From Kalmusia sp. IMI 367209 (Eukaryota > Ascomycota > Dothideomycetes > Pleosporales > Didymosphaeriaceae): a stretch of DNA of 64,000 nucleotides. Position 1 is the stretch's first letter. Each line of letters starts with the position of its first letter. The DNA is taken from positions 3,038,001 to 3,102,000 of the forward strand of contig JAPEUQ010000002.1 in the NCBI GenBank assembly GCA_027946365.1, in the 5' to 3' direction. Positions 22,532-35,262 of the stretch are shown one piece after another. A program made the position numbers and the translations under genes. The notes under the pieces are model-generated. The model made no database searches, had not been told where the DNA came from, and saw only the letters and a program-made list of their open reading frames with translations.

Positions 22532-24845
22532 ATGGACACTACTGGACAAGAATTCAGAGAGAATTCCTGGACTCTATCTGGATTAGATGATGCGGACCTT
22601 CAACATGCAGCGACCGAACAGATCGACTGGAATAGCTTTGTCGACCTGGAGTACGACCCTACCATTCCAACTGCTTCGACCCAAGGCCCTCTAGCGTGTA
22701 GTGAGGAAAGCTTTCAAAACTCTTCCAATAACAATGGTATCCCAAATGATAAAGATTTTACGTATGATGCAGAAGATCTTTCTTCCTTCGCACCTCTCGA
22801 ACTTCCTTCCATGGACGAGTGGTGGGCCGAGCTACCTGATGGCGTCGAAGCTGCAGAATTGGACTCTTCCACTGGAGCCTCCTTGTATCAAGGGGATACA
22901 CCGCGTTCCGACTCAAACTCCTCAGCTTACGTTGACTGGATCTCACCCGGGTTGGAAGAGGGCGAGGCTCCGAGGAAGAGGAGGCGCCGCATGCCACCTG
23001 AGGCGAAGAGGTTGCTTACGGAATGTTTCGAACGTCATAAAGAAGATCCCTATATCCCAAAAGATGATGTTCAAAGGCTAGCAACAGAGACGGGCCTGTC
23101 TCTTCGACAGGTGCAAACCTTTTTCGCCAATGCTAGGGCTCGAAAATTACCACGCCCTCCAAAAGACAGTAAGGCTGTCGAGATCCCAGTCGCTCCGGAT
23201 CAGCAAGGTCCCATGGAACGTTTTCTTTCCAGTTCTCCCGAAGATGAAGGTATCTCCGAGAATGCTGTACGAGCAGCGGCGAACAAAATGAAAAGACCTA
23301 TCAAACCACGGCGATCTAAGAATATGGATACTGCATCTATTTGCGACAGCTCACAGAGCTCGACTTCTAATTCCTCATCTGCAAGTATAGACTCACTAGA
23401 TAGTCGAGGGTCTCGCAAAGGACGCAAAAGGCAGCGCGAACCCTCGCAAAATGTCGCCAAAACGATCTTCCGTAGGCCTTCCAGCCCTTCCAGAAAGTAT
23501 CAGTGCACATTCTGCACTCTTGACTTTGAACACAAGTACGATTGGAAGCGTCACGAAGAGTCGGTGCATTTTCCGCAGAAAGAATGGGTTTGCATGCCAA
23601 GCGGTCCTTTGGAGAACTCTCGCTGCGTATTTTGCGAGCTGGAGAATGCGGACGATGAGCACTTGAATTTGCACAAGAGTATCTCATGTTCTGAGGCGCC
23701 TCGCGCACAGCGCTCGTTTCAACGCAAGGATAAACTTGTTCAGCATATCAAACAGGTCCATGGTTGTCAGCCTCCCAAAATGATCAAGGACTGGTGCCGA
23801 CCAATTGAGCGTAATGTGCTGCTGATATGTGGGTTTTGCAGTCTAGCTTTGCCTGACTGGAAAACGAGAGCGGAGTAAGTGGCATTCTCATGTACCTGTT
23901 TTACCCATACACAATGTGAACCTCAGAGAATGTCAATTCTAGATCGAGCTGACATTTCACAGCCACATATCTTCTCATTTCAATAACGGCGTCTGTATGA
24001 ATCTGTGGCTGCCCGAGCTCCTTGGAGGTATATGGCCAGGCGACGAGCTCACGAGGAATTTCATCAGGGATAGATTTTCGGCTGCCGACTTCCCAGAAGG
24101 AAAAGTTACCTGCGAGACTTGTCCAGCAAGGTTTCAAAACATAAGAAATGCAATATTGCATCGCCGACAAGTCCACAATCAATTTTTGGCTACAGACACA
24201 AGGGTTGTGCTGTCAAAGCCTACAGCCGGTCACCATTCCCAAAGGCTAATCAACCTCGCACAGCAGACGTCGCGCATTCAAATCGCTCGTATGGACACAC
24301 ATCCGGAAAGCGAGACAACACATACTGTGCGCCCCCAAGGTAATTTAGTCTCGCAACCCGACTATACAGCGGTGTTCTCGAACATTCGCACGTCCAAGTC
24401 CTTGTGGAACAGACCTATCAATCGGATACTCAAAGAGCCGGAGACCCGAGGGTTTGCATCCGCGCCCCATTCCGCTTGGAAACATGTACTCAACCAGGGC
24501 GTGATTACATCGCCAAGAGCACCCGCAAGAAGTCCTCTCAATCAACGCCCGACGACCTTGCCACCTCGTAAACCACCAACTGTGCCTAATCTATTCTGGC
24601 CGAACGATTCTGGGAGCAAAAACAACTCACACGCCATGTTAGCGTCCCAGCCATCCGCACAGTCGCAGCCATCAAGGATGCACAATTCGGGCCCTCCAGT
24701 GGATGCAGTACGTACCATTCTGCAAAACAACAGGGAACATGCCGAGACCATCAACAAACCTGTGCAGGGTATGTTGCATTCACTCGAACAGTTCGATGCT
24801 GCGGATACCCCGTGGCCGCGCCCCCCTGATTTACCTCGTCAATGA
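22532..24845 (+). CDS. Homeobox (TALE/KN-type) plus C2H2 zinc-finger transcription factor
   Basis: Nuclear DNA-binding regulator of a Pezizomycotina family that fuses a homeodomain to C2H2 fingers; targets unknown. Exons 22532-23874 and 23963-24845 give 741 residues. An acidic, Ser/Asn-rich N-terminus is followed by basic RKRRRRMP and a homeodomain at about residues 148-206. PYIPKDDVQRLATETGL is the TALE-like region, and the recognition helix is QVQTFFANARARK, where the invariant Trp of WFxNxR is Phe. A proper C2H2 finger lies at residues 325-346 (CTFC...HEESVH), followed by less regular Cys/His motifs (CVFCELENADDEHLNLHK; CGFC) and, in exon 2, CETCPARFQNIRNAILH. The Pro-rich C-terminus looks disordered. 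The splice joint gives RADHISSHF. Confidence 0.92.
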
Positions 24846-27800
24846 GCCGACGGGGAGCTGCATACGGCTGTCTATCAGCATGGGGAAACGCTGGCACACA
24901 GATATTCCGATGTTTCTATTCTCGTTTCTTGGGCTGTCCTTATCATGAGTCTGCTACTCACTGCTAACCTTGTCCCCCCGAATCTCGACGCGCATCTCGA
25001 CGTCTTCGATAACCAGGCCAGTACTATTCGGAGGCTTGAAGTAGAGGCGGATTTATGAAGCTTGGAGAAGCTCGATATAAAAGGCTGGGATGGCTCATGA
25101 AGAGGGTCTCTATAAGGGTAGGGTAGGTATTGGCTAGCAATTACGGACGAGGAGACGGAGGAGAACGGCTTTGAACGCAGTGCGTGAGGAACTCTGTGCT
25201 TGGGTTCAAGATTTGGCATTACGCCTGATGAATATCTCCGCTCTATTCTTCTCGAAATACCATGATGCTTCGAGTTGGTTTTCCGATGCGACGTCGCAGT
25301 TTCTGCGGTGACCCGCTTAATCATGAGTGCATTCGGTGGTTCTTTGCAAACTTAGTTGTCCCAACGACCTCCTAGGCCATGGTTCGCCTGCCTTCTAGTT
25401 CTGTCAAGCAATTCCATTAGCGCCAATAGTGTAGACTACAAAGTGTTGTTGCTTGCTTTTCGCCCCGGCCTCCGACACCAACTGCAGGTGTAATGCCGTC
25501 AGGCCCGGCCAACGTTCACCGCCAGTCCGACACAGAAGCCTTCGAGCGCGACTAGAGATGACGGTTCCACCCAAGGTTCTGCAGCGGACTCTATCATTTG
25601 GAGACACAGAGACACAGTGCATGCTACAGACACTCAGGTACCGCGAACGCCACAATCGGTTCCCTGCAGCTAGCTGGTCCAAGCTCGCTATCGGGGCGAT
25701 AGGCTGGCGGCTGATTGACATGGCCCGGGCGGTGTTCGTTCGGGGCCGTCCCTGAGTAAGGGACGCTCCTTCTTCGAAGCGGTAATGTGATGTAATGCAA
25801 GTGGCTAGCGCAGATCTCGAGCCACCCAACCACATGCCCCTCAACACCATCCGCTCGTCGCCGTTGCGGGCCAGCCTTTTTCGCTGTCGCCAACCAGCCA
25901 CCGCGAAGCTCTTTCTCCTTCGACCAACAAAGCCGTGCCCCAGCACTACTGCATCCCATCCCATCCACCCTCCCTCCCATCCGACCGCTTGTGGTTCCTC
26001 AGCAACGCTACGCCACGCACTTGCCATGCAATACCGCTGCGGAAGTTTTACAGGAAGACATGGAGTCTGCTTGTCAATGTATTGGCTTGATGGAGGCTAC
26101 CGGGGATATTGACAGGTTTTATAGTGGCTGCAACTCTATTTGACACCGAAATAGCTCTGGACCTGCCGAACACGACCCGTCAGCTGACCAGTCAGTATTG
26201 TTCCAGCAGATGTCTCTGCCTGTCTGTGCGCATACCGCGCTCGGCTCTGCTGCTGCATCCCGAAACAGGCAGATAGAGCGAAAGGCATCTGAGAGGGAGT
26301 CGAGCGCCCTCCTGACTCGCTGATCAACACGGGATGCGTTGCGAAGCGTGCAAGGTGCACGACAACGTGGGGAAACGTCGGCTCCGCAGCACGCCTTCTG
26401 GAGACGAACCGCGCTTCGATTGACCTGCGGCCGAATTCCAATTCTGCCCGTCTCTATCGAATGCGCGGAAGCCTGGCTGCACCATCGGCCGGCTAGCCTT
26501 TTCGCTTCGGCAAGGTACAGAGATACATGTTGTTGTGTGGATCACGTTCGAGCACACCCTGGCAGCCCTTGCAGCTACGCTTGTCCGCGGTGTTAGTTTC
26601 TCTGCACGCAACGCCCGGCGGAGTATATGCGGCCAATAACCACGGGAAGACCGTCACACTCGCTGGAACGCGCGCTGACGACGATTTTGCTGGCTGAGCT
26701 TTTGCACGTCCGCAGGTGCGCTCAACGTTCGAATCTCACACGGCACGTGAAACATGGCGGTGAGACCTTGGGTTGCGCCCTTGGTCAAGACGAAGCGCGC
26801 GATGCCTCAGTCCAAGAAGGTCTCTCGAGGCCTGGGCACCAGGTTGCCGCCGTCTGCTTTGCATTCCCAGCGCTGGCACTGCTGTCCCTGCTGTCCCGGC
26901 TCGAGGTAACAAAGAGCCCCACCTGCATGGCACGGTTCCTGCCTGCAGAGCGCGTGCATCGTGGCGAGCCGGCTCACCGTGTCCTCCAGCGCGTCGCCGT
27001 GCTGCGTAATCGAGGATGTCTATGTGTGTGTGTGCGTGCGAGGGCTGCCCGCTGTGCCCGCTGTGCCCGCTCGCCAGTGTCGTCGTGCTTAGGCGGACGG
27101 GCTTGGCTCAGCGCCTCAAGTGCGGTTGATGATGGACGCAGGACCGGGTCTTTAGAGGATCTGCAACCAGAGTTGGCGCGTCGCAAGGCGGATCGGATTC
27201 CAACCCCAGCTCTGCGACGACGCTCGGCCCCAGGGCAGGGCGCCAGAAGACAAAGGACGCTAGGTTGCTTACATGGCACCAGCCCCTCGCATGCCCGTTG
27301 CGTCGCAATTTGTCTTCGACCGTGCTGGCTGCCCCAATCCGCTCTTCCTGCTGCACCTGTGCTGTTGTTCGGCCCTCGGCGTCTGTTGGATCTGGCTTTG
27401 TGCGTCTGCGAGAGCCGCACCCTGCCCGCCTCCGCTCGCGCCTTTGTCTGCATAAACGCTGCAGCTCCAGCGCGTCTTCTGGTGGCGGGGATCGCCCCTC
27501 CAGTGTCTTATCGCAGCGTCACTGCCCTGAGCTCACTCGCTGCATCAGCCCTCGAGCCCGCACCACCACTCGCTCGTCGATGCGAACTACCCACGCGGCA
27601 CCTCGACGTCGAGACGACTGACTTCAGTTTGATTCCGCTCTGTTTACCACCGAGAACCCAGACCCGGATGTTACCAGTGCGGCGCTCTGGATTCGTCATC
27701 AGCTTCACTCCCAGCCTCCTCTGCCGCCGCCACGCCTGGCCCTACAGCACGCTCTCCAACTCCATGCGGCTCTGCGACACAGTGTCGTTACGAAACTAGC

Positions 27801-27958
27801 TCTCCTAGCCAGCGGCCGAGTGGCCTCGCAGACCATCTGCTTTTCCCGTCGAAGACCGCGAGCACGTCGTTGGTCGCGAGGACCAGCGCGTCCTCATACG
27901 ACACTACAGAGACCGTACCTGGTACTCACAGCGTTTTCAAACGCACATAGCTCGTGAA
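24846..27958. other. 3.1-kb upstream region of the C2H2 gene, GC-rich in its right half
   Basis: No gene I can support. From about 25.4 kb it becomes GC-rich and holds long chance open frames (for example 26627-27799 on + and 25404-26027 on -) made mostly of Arg, Ala, Leu, Ser and Cys, with no domain. A short GT-rich run lies near 27018-27034. The segment probably contains a large promoter and leader for the regulator that starts at 27959. Confidence 0.5.
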
Positions 27959-30234
27959 ATGTCTGCCTTTCAGGCAGTAAACACAACCCTGACGGTGCCG
28001 GAGCCTCCTCCAAGTCGTCCCGGCGAAGAGGCTACGCCGACTACACCTCGACCGAATGCCAAGTTCTTCAGCGACTCGAAGCCAGCCGACGACGCCCGCA
28101 CCGAAGATCCCTCCGCGAAGACACCTACACGCAATAGTTTCGGCGGTCTTGCCGGCCAGCGTCCCCTGCCCTCGTCTCCGTTCACACCGTCGCGTGAGCT
28201 CAGCACCACGCCCAATAGGCACCCTCTGGCTCGCGAAGACTCACATCGTTCTTCGCAGTCTGCGGGCTCACAAGATGTAGAAATGGGCGGTGCCGAGGAG
28301 GAAGCGAGGGAAGGGTCTGATGACGAGAGCGTTAACGGAGACTCGAAATCCGCTGCGAAAAAGAAGAAGGGTCAACGCTTCTTCTGTACAGACTTCCCGC
28401 CCTGCCATCTGAGCTTCACTAGGAGTGAGCATTTGGCCCGGCACATCCGGTATGACACCGCCCGTGACTGTGATTTGACAGTACGCTAATACCTTGCAGA
28501 AAGCACACGGGCGAACGACCCTTCCAATGCCATTGCTCTCGGCGATTTTCTCGTCTTGATAACCTGCGACAGCATGCACAGACAGTACATGTAAACGAAG
28601 ATATTCCCGGGGATTCTCTAGCTGCAACCGGCACCCGGTTTCAGAGACAGATCCGGACCGACCGTGTGCGACCACCTGGAAATCGCTCCCGCGCCAATAC
28701 ATTGGGGAGCACAGGAGGTCATAGCAGAGGGCACAGCAGGAACCTATCGGCGTCTAGCATCACGTCTACCGCTTCAAACATGAGCGTAGCCCCGCCTCCT
28801 CCGGATGTACGACGTCGGCCCCCACCGCTTGCCATGGCAAATGATGGTGGTGCTGCGAGAGCGCGCCTGTCACTCAACACCTTGGACACCTACAACCCCC
28901 CGCTCATGGGCAGCCCAGGACCGCAGATTGTTGACTACAACGATGCCACCACACCTACATCGGCCACTTTCTCTACCGCCACAGGAAGCCCGAGCCGCTT
29001 CAGTTCCGCAGTTCAGTCGCCAGTGTCGTCTGCCTCACGACCTGTCTCTTGGAGTGGGGCGGGTCCAAGTGGACGGCGTCTATCTGTGCCTTCGAACGGC
29101 AACCCTTTCTCAGGCCCTCCAGGCCAGTTCCCGCCCCAGTTCATCACACCTCTACCATCATCTACCTCATCAGCCTTTTCCCCTCAAAGTAGTTATCACG
29201 CAAGCCCAGTTATACCGGAGTTCCCGGGCTCAAGAAGAGAATCGAATGCGGATGCAGATTGGAGACGACGCACATGGCACCCAGGCTCCTATACCGGACC
29301 CCGGCCTGCTACCAGTGGGCTAGGGTACTATCAGACTCCGGATGCCCCGCGGCCTTCATTCACATCGCAACCGGCAGCATCCCAAACGAGACTGCCTGGC
29401 ATCGAGAGTTTCGACCACGCGCCACCTCCGCCGCTGCCCCGCCGTCAACCGAGCCCCATGCAAATTGACAGCCCTGCTCGACCAATCACATACCACGCTC
29501 CTGCGGATCTTCGACCTGCTCTAAAGCATGAAAAGCGCACTAGTATATCATGGGATACAACCTTGCAAAGAGGGCTGACAAATCTTGAGATAGCTAGTAG
29601 TCCGAGCCACCCACGAGATTCGTGGTCACAATATCAGAATAGCCCCGGACAGACTATACATGCTCGTCCTACGACCGCACCTCATCCGTCTTATTTCAAT
29701 CAACAACACAACAGCTCGCCCGAGGTGCATAATCCAGGAGGCGAGCCGGTCAGAACATCTCAAGAACCACCAGTCACCCCCCGGAGAAACAAGCGCCAGG
29801 CATGGTACAATGGGCCTATCAGCCACAGCGTACCCGCTCAATCTGTTAGCGCAATACAGCGGACTTCGCCGGAAGACTCGAGTAGCAGCGAAGGTATTCC
29901 CACCCCTTCGAACTCTTCTATGACGGAATATCATCCCGCCATAGTCCACAGCAACGGGTTTGTTGAGTCGCACCCACCCGGAGCCCCTGATGAAGAGCAG
30001 AAGCCTACCCATACCTCGATTATGGACCGACCCCACCCGATACATAGCCAGCAACAAGTGTACCATAGTCACAGTCTTTCGACCCCATCCTATCGATCGT
30101 ATCAACAACCCGAAAGAGGACATGTCAGTTTTGGACCCGCACTCCCTCAACCGCCCGCGAACGACATGAGACGATTGGAAGCGCTTGTAGCCGTTGCCAC
30201 TGGCGAGCAGCAAGCTGTGGGAAGTCGCCAGTGA
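27959..30234 (+). CDS. C2H2 zinc-finger transcription factor, Usv1/Nsf1-like
   Basis: Nuclear regulator with a tandem pair of C2H2 fingers close to those of yeast Usv1/Nsf1, which act in carbon and stress responses; the role here is inferred. Exons 27959-28449 and 28500-30234 give 741 residues. Finger 1 is at residues 143-162 (Cys143, Cys149, His158, His162; [13 protein letters not shown]), finger 2 at 174-194 (Cys174, Cys176, His189, His194; [17 protein letters not shown]), joined by the linker KHTGERPFQ. The intron splits the codon for Arg164 just before the linker. The segment [19 protein letters not shown] follows. The rest is a Ser/Pro/Gln-rich, probably disordered tail. The start is the first ATG after a long GC-rich upstream region. 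Confidence 0.9.
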
Positions 30235-32028
30235 TTCATTGTGACTGGGAATCATAGTTTCAAGATTCCCACACCTAGGAGCGAAGGACAAGGTCCAATG
30301 ATGTTGAGAATTGGATAAGCCTAACGAGTCTTATTGAACCCCACTTTCCCTTATTACCTAGATGTGACATCTCCGGAAACGATCCCGGGAGCATTCTAGA
30401 ATATATCGCTTCAATGCTTGAAACGAAACGAAACCACACGACCTGACGACCATCGACATTATATCACGAATCCCTTTGATCCACGATACACATTTCGGTT
30501 CATCTGTTTGCTATGTCTGTACTTTGTTTTGCGCACGCTGTCGATGGGAAAGGATGCGGTCTCCTATTATCGGCTCGATGATACCCCCATGAGAGCAGCA
30601 GGATGGCTTGTTTGTCGAATCCCTCGCTGGGCATTGGCTGGATTTTTTTCCTTGTTGGCATGATTACCCCTATTTCGTTCGCTTTTGCAATTATACTGCA
30701 TCATGACCCTTTTCGTATGTTTTTCCATGAGGACCTTTTTTTTCCTTCCGGAGAGAAGATTGGGATATACCACTGTGAGGACAGCGAGCGTTGAAGGCTT
30801 TTAGGCCTTCTCCATATGCACTGCGATTGCTGCTTCATAGCTCTTGGTGTATTGCGTCAGACTGCGCTGTTTTACGGCTGAATTTGTGCTGCGTTGGAGG
30901 ATGGGTTTCTTTTTGCTTTCGTGACTGGGTGAATTAATGGGATGGTCGCGGCTTCGTTGTACCTTGGGCGATTAAACCTAGCTTTGTGTATATGCTTCAA
31001 TAACGACTACCTTTATTTACTGAGACTCTCTTCTTCTCTCCCTCGCCGCTCGAACTCACCTCCGATCCATCCGGGACTGAATGACGCCGACTCATGCCAT
31101 CCACGCACCTCACTCCGTTCCAGGCTAATCCCGACCTCACCTCCAAAAAATCCCGCCATCGGACACCGGAATGCTTCACCCCCTTCCCTCCCCATTGATA
31201 ACTCTCCTAAATCCAATGTATCCCGCCCTGGTATTACATCAGCCCCGTTAGCCCTCCCTCCCTCTCTCCCTCCTTCCCTCCATCCATCCACACACCCGTC
31301 TAACCCGCGCACACCCGGTCCCGTCCTGCATACACACACACACGCACGTACTCGCACGTGAAACCATCAGCATAAGCAGCACCATGCCCGCGCGCCGAAC
31401 CCGCCATTAATCGCCGAAAGGCCACCCACCACCCTTGATGTGCCACCGTCGACGACGAAGAACGGCTTCGGCGGACCATTATGTCTCGCATGCAGACACC
31501 CTTTTTTTCTCTTCGTTCCGTGGTGCACGCTGTGTGCGCGCGCGTGCGGGGGATGGTGCTGCTGTGCGGGCATGTGACGGGCAGCTGGGGGCGTTTTTCT
31601 GCGGACGTGGATAGATAGCATGGTGGTACGAGGATGTGAGCTGAGGGCACGGGAACGAGGAGGAGGGGGGCGCGAAAGGAAGGGATGGGCGGGCTTCACC
31701 GCCTTCTCGCTACGGAGGGAGGTGAGGTCGCACACGGCGAGTGAGAAGCTGCGGGGGACGAGAGCTGAAGGCGGCACACGCGCAGTTCGGTGAGGCTGAA
31801 ACCGACGCGGGAGAGTGCAAAGCGTGGGTGTGGAAGTTTTGTTTGTAATAGGACTGAACTGCATAGGTCTAGCGATGTGGTAGCTCCCAAGTCAGATCCG
31901 ACGCGCCCCCTTGACGGCATCTGTACAATATCGGCCAAAGAAAACACCACCCTGCGTCATGAAATGCCAAGTCAAGAACCGCCCATCTCGCTCAAAGCAC
32001 CGCAGAGGCTCTTTCCCTTCGTATCTTT
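30235..32028. other. Convergent 3' region between C2H2 gene and SEC24
   Basis: 1.8 kb with no supportable gene. It contains polypyrimidine sequence around 31245-31300 and an AC run near 31331-31345. Both flanking genes point into it, so it holds two 3' UTRs; the extra length is unexplained. Confidence 0.45.
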
Positions 32029-34840
32029 CTACTGCACAACCTAATCGCACAGGGTCAGCCGTTGGTCAATCAGGCCATGTCGAGAGGATGAGCGGTACAT
32101 CCTCAGCGTTCGAACGTACCTTCTCTCTGAGCATGCCCAGCCACTGCTGCAGACTGACTCCCTGGTCCGCTCGGTCCTCAACGAGCAGAGTCTGCGCCCA
32201 TAGTTTCAAGGTAGGTTCGCCGCTTTCCCTGACCACGTAGAGCGTGGGGACTGTGATGCTACCGACTCCTTTCGCCTTGTGGTCCCGCGCTTTTTCAAGC
32301 ACAGCGTGGATACGCTGGCTGAAGTCATTATCAAGAAGGGGCAGGGTCGTCTTTCCTTGCTTGATCAAAGTTTGATCTTCTACACCGAAAACGTCCAGCA
32401 CCAGCGCGGGTACCGCGTCTCGACCAATCCACCTGTCAACATTAGCATGTGCCATGGCTTAGTAATTGCCTTTCGATACTTACAAAAATTGATTAACACC
32501 ATCATCGAGTAGGTACAGACCATAAGGTACAATGCGTTCGGACGAAAGGTTGAGAAGCGGTGGCATTATTATGCCACCAGTCTGAGGGTCTGGCACGCCA
32601 GCATCATCCGGCATATCGTGAAGCGAATAGAATGAGGGATATATATATCTTAAAAGAAGAGCGGTGGGTAATGTGGACAGGAGACATAAGGCGGCGGCAC
32701 GCAAGTCCTATTTCGAGTCAGTCATGGCCTGGAGGATAATAAAGCCGGGGTACCTACCGATGGTATTAGCGCACTTTTCCTCAGACCAACATTCTTGATC
32801 AAACCAAGGAACAGCACAGGAAGTGCGCGAAGGTTTGCGGGTAATGCTGAGATTGATCAGTATGTCGTGTGCACAGAATGCAACATTTTGCTTACTGAGG
32901 CCTCCCGAACTATTCCCTGCGAGGTTCGACCTATACGTTCCTAGTATTTCAATGACCTTCGACTGAAGAGCATCTCGAGCCGCATCGAGTCCACTAGACA
33001 AAGCTCGCTCGACGGCCTTGTGGCTGAAATACGTGGTAATGGCCTGGGCATCGGCTGACGCGTAGACATTGGCAAGGTTCTCGGTCGTTGGCAATCCTAG
33101 AGTTATTACACGAATCCTCCTGGAACCGTTGCAGCTTGTATGCAACACAGCCGCTTGCAAAAAGACATTGGGTCGGGTGAGTGTCTCATCGATCGCAACC
33201 TCGACATTATATTGCTGGTCGCGAGGGAACGAAGGAAAGGCGCACAGGTCCGACGAGCGGTTAAAGAAGTTGCCATAGAATGCGGACATCCGCAGCCCAG
33301 TACTGGCGCGGACACGCAGGACAGCCTCCAGCCCGATTTCAGAACTCAGGTAATTCGTGAACTCATGAGCGAGCTTGATCGCATCTTCTGGTCTTGCCGC
33401 ATTCCAACCAGGGTAAAAATAGGTCTGTCCTCCGGTGTATCTGGGGAGATTGCTCAGGGAGGCGACATCCTGGTACGCGCTAGAAAAGAGGAACATGTCG
33501 ATCGAGACCTGGTTCTTAGAGCACTCAACAGCGAAGCTCTTGTAAAAAGAGTTCTGCGTTTGTAATAGACTGCCCTCCTTACTAGTACCCAGGATTTCTT
33601 TACGCTCTCTGTTCTCAAGCTTTCCGTGTCCAATATTGGGTAGCGAAGAGGAGAGCACGGTAATCTTTGCGCCGATTGCAGCGGTCATCCGATGACCAGC
33701 GCGGAGTGCTGAGCCCATTGCGGACCCTGTTTGCGGGTTGTCCTGGAACATGGCCGGAAGCTTCTCAAGGAAGGTTTGCACGTTCTGCATGGAGTCGGAG
33801 AGTGTCACGAGGAGATTATCAGGAGTCGGAAGGAAGGGCTCGTCTAGATCGGACACAACAAGCATAGACGGGTCGTTGTTCTCGCTGCCATCTCGAGGAA
33901 TGGAGAAGTAGTATAAGCTCGAATCAAACCCTATAAATCCCACTCTCGTTCGTCCATCTGCGTTGGGTATCCGTGGAAGGGCTTCTGAAATGATTCTGGA
34001 AACGGTTGCGCAAAGTCCGTTTACTAAAGAAGGGTGTCCAACTTCGATCAAGAAAAGATATACTAGTGGCTGTGGAGGGCGGACCATGTACTCCTGTGGC
34101 GCCACGAACTCGCACACTGCATAATTGAGCTCGCTTCGCTGCCATCGATCGACGCTCTTTTGCTGAGCTGCATCCCAATCGAAGGCCTGCGGCACATCAT
34201 TTGTGAGATTGCACATGTTGCACCTCCACCTATGCCCGTGGTCGAGAAAGGTCACGAAGGGATTGATGTATGCCCTACAACGTCGACATCTGCTGATGAC
34301 CTGGTCATCGATAATTGGAATTGGAGCCTCATCGTCATGAAGAGATGTGTATGGCTGCACTATCAGAGAGAATGGCAACTTGGACTTCTTCAGGAGGCTG
34401 TGGGTGGTGGGGACGCACGCTAGCGTCGAGCGAATGTACGGCGGGGACGCGTTCGAATGGACGGACGGCGTGGCGGCGAGGTTGGCGGGAAGGTTTATGG
34501 GCGGCGGTGGCTGGTCAATCTCGGTGGGGTGGACTGGCTGTGCGATCAGGTCTGATGGGTAGAGCTGATTGTGCTGCACTTGAGCGGGCTGCTGTTGCAA
34601 CGGCGGCTGTACGGCCTGGGGACCCAGGTTCATCTGCCCGAATTGCTGTCCCAGCGTATTGGGATCCTGCTGGGGAGCCACGGGGATGCCGGGCGAATAG
34701 CCCTGTGCAGGAGCTCCATATTGCGCTGGTGGAGCTCCCGCTGCAATGGGTGTGTTACTCAGGCCTGGGTTCCCACTGGAATTCGCTCCGAACTCATAGG
34801 CGGCACCGGCGTAGCGATCCCTCTTCTTGCGGTCCGCCAT
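32029..34840 (-). CDS. SEC24: COPII coat subunit Sec24
   Basis: Cargo-selecting subunit of the COPII coat; pairs with Sec23 on ER exit sites. Exons 34840-32896, 32846-32758, 32707-32484, 32432-32120 and 32040-32029 give 860 residues. The N-terminus is Pro/Gln/Gly-rich and disordered, as usual. The zinc finger is CRRC...CNMC (Cys 185, 188, 207, 210), followed by trunk and beta-barrel parts ([26 protein letters not shown] after splicing) and a gelsolin-like end ([16 protein letters not shown]). Removing a 49-bp intron at 32847-32895 is needed to enter the conserved frame. The last exon is only 12 nt (VVQ stop). If its intron is kept the protein ends with 17 other residues instead. Confidence 0.95.
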
Positions 34841-35262
34841 GGCGAGAGCGGCGGGGAGTCGGTTCGAGAGTGTAGATGGAGAGGAGGGCCGTCGGGACGT
34901 GGTGTGGAATTTCGAAGTGAGGTTGAAGCTCGATGTGTCTTCTACGGGGAATGCCGCGCTAAAGCACCCCCGCCACGCACAGACCGAGCCCGCTCGTCGC
35001 GCCTCCGACCGCCTCGTATTTCGCTACACGTATCCAGACTTCTAGGCAACCTCTTTCTGTCGCTCAATCCCGCATCAACATGTGTTCTTTTAGAGGCTCA
35101 AGGCATCAGTAGTTGACTTCGTAAAGTGTCCTTTGATTATACGGGACAGCTACATAGGTCATCATCGATACACATAGTCGTAACAGTCATTACAGTCCAT
35201 CCCTCGACCAACGGGACAAGTGAACTAAAAAGAAGAAACCTCTCACAAGACAAGCACCACCG
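34841..35262. other. Intergenic, SEC24 upstream and PIL1 3' end
   Basis: 422 bp with no coding signal: the SEC24 promoter and the PIL1 3' UTR, as both genes lie on the minus strand. Confidence 0.5.

Noticed and set aside
25404..26027. 207-codon minus-strand frame
   Set aside because: GC-rich low-information composition, no domain, and an overlapping long frame on the opposite strand.
26627..27799. 390-codon open frame on the + strand
   Set aside because: Composition is Arg/Ala/Leu/Ser/Cys-rich as expected for chance frames in GC-rich DNA; there is no domain, and other frames in the same stretch are equally open.
31245..31345. Polypyrimidine and AC-rich sequence as a possible telomere-like or mobile element end
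   Set aside because: Units are irregular, no telomere repeat or terminal inverted repeat is seen, and it lies between ordinary genes.
33140..33565. 141-codon + strand frame
   Set aside because: It lies wholly antisense to a conserved Sec24 exon; no independent support.
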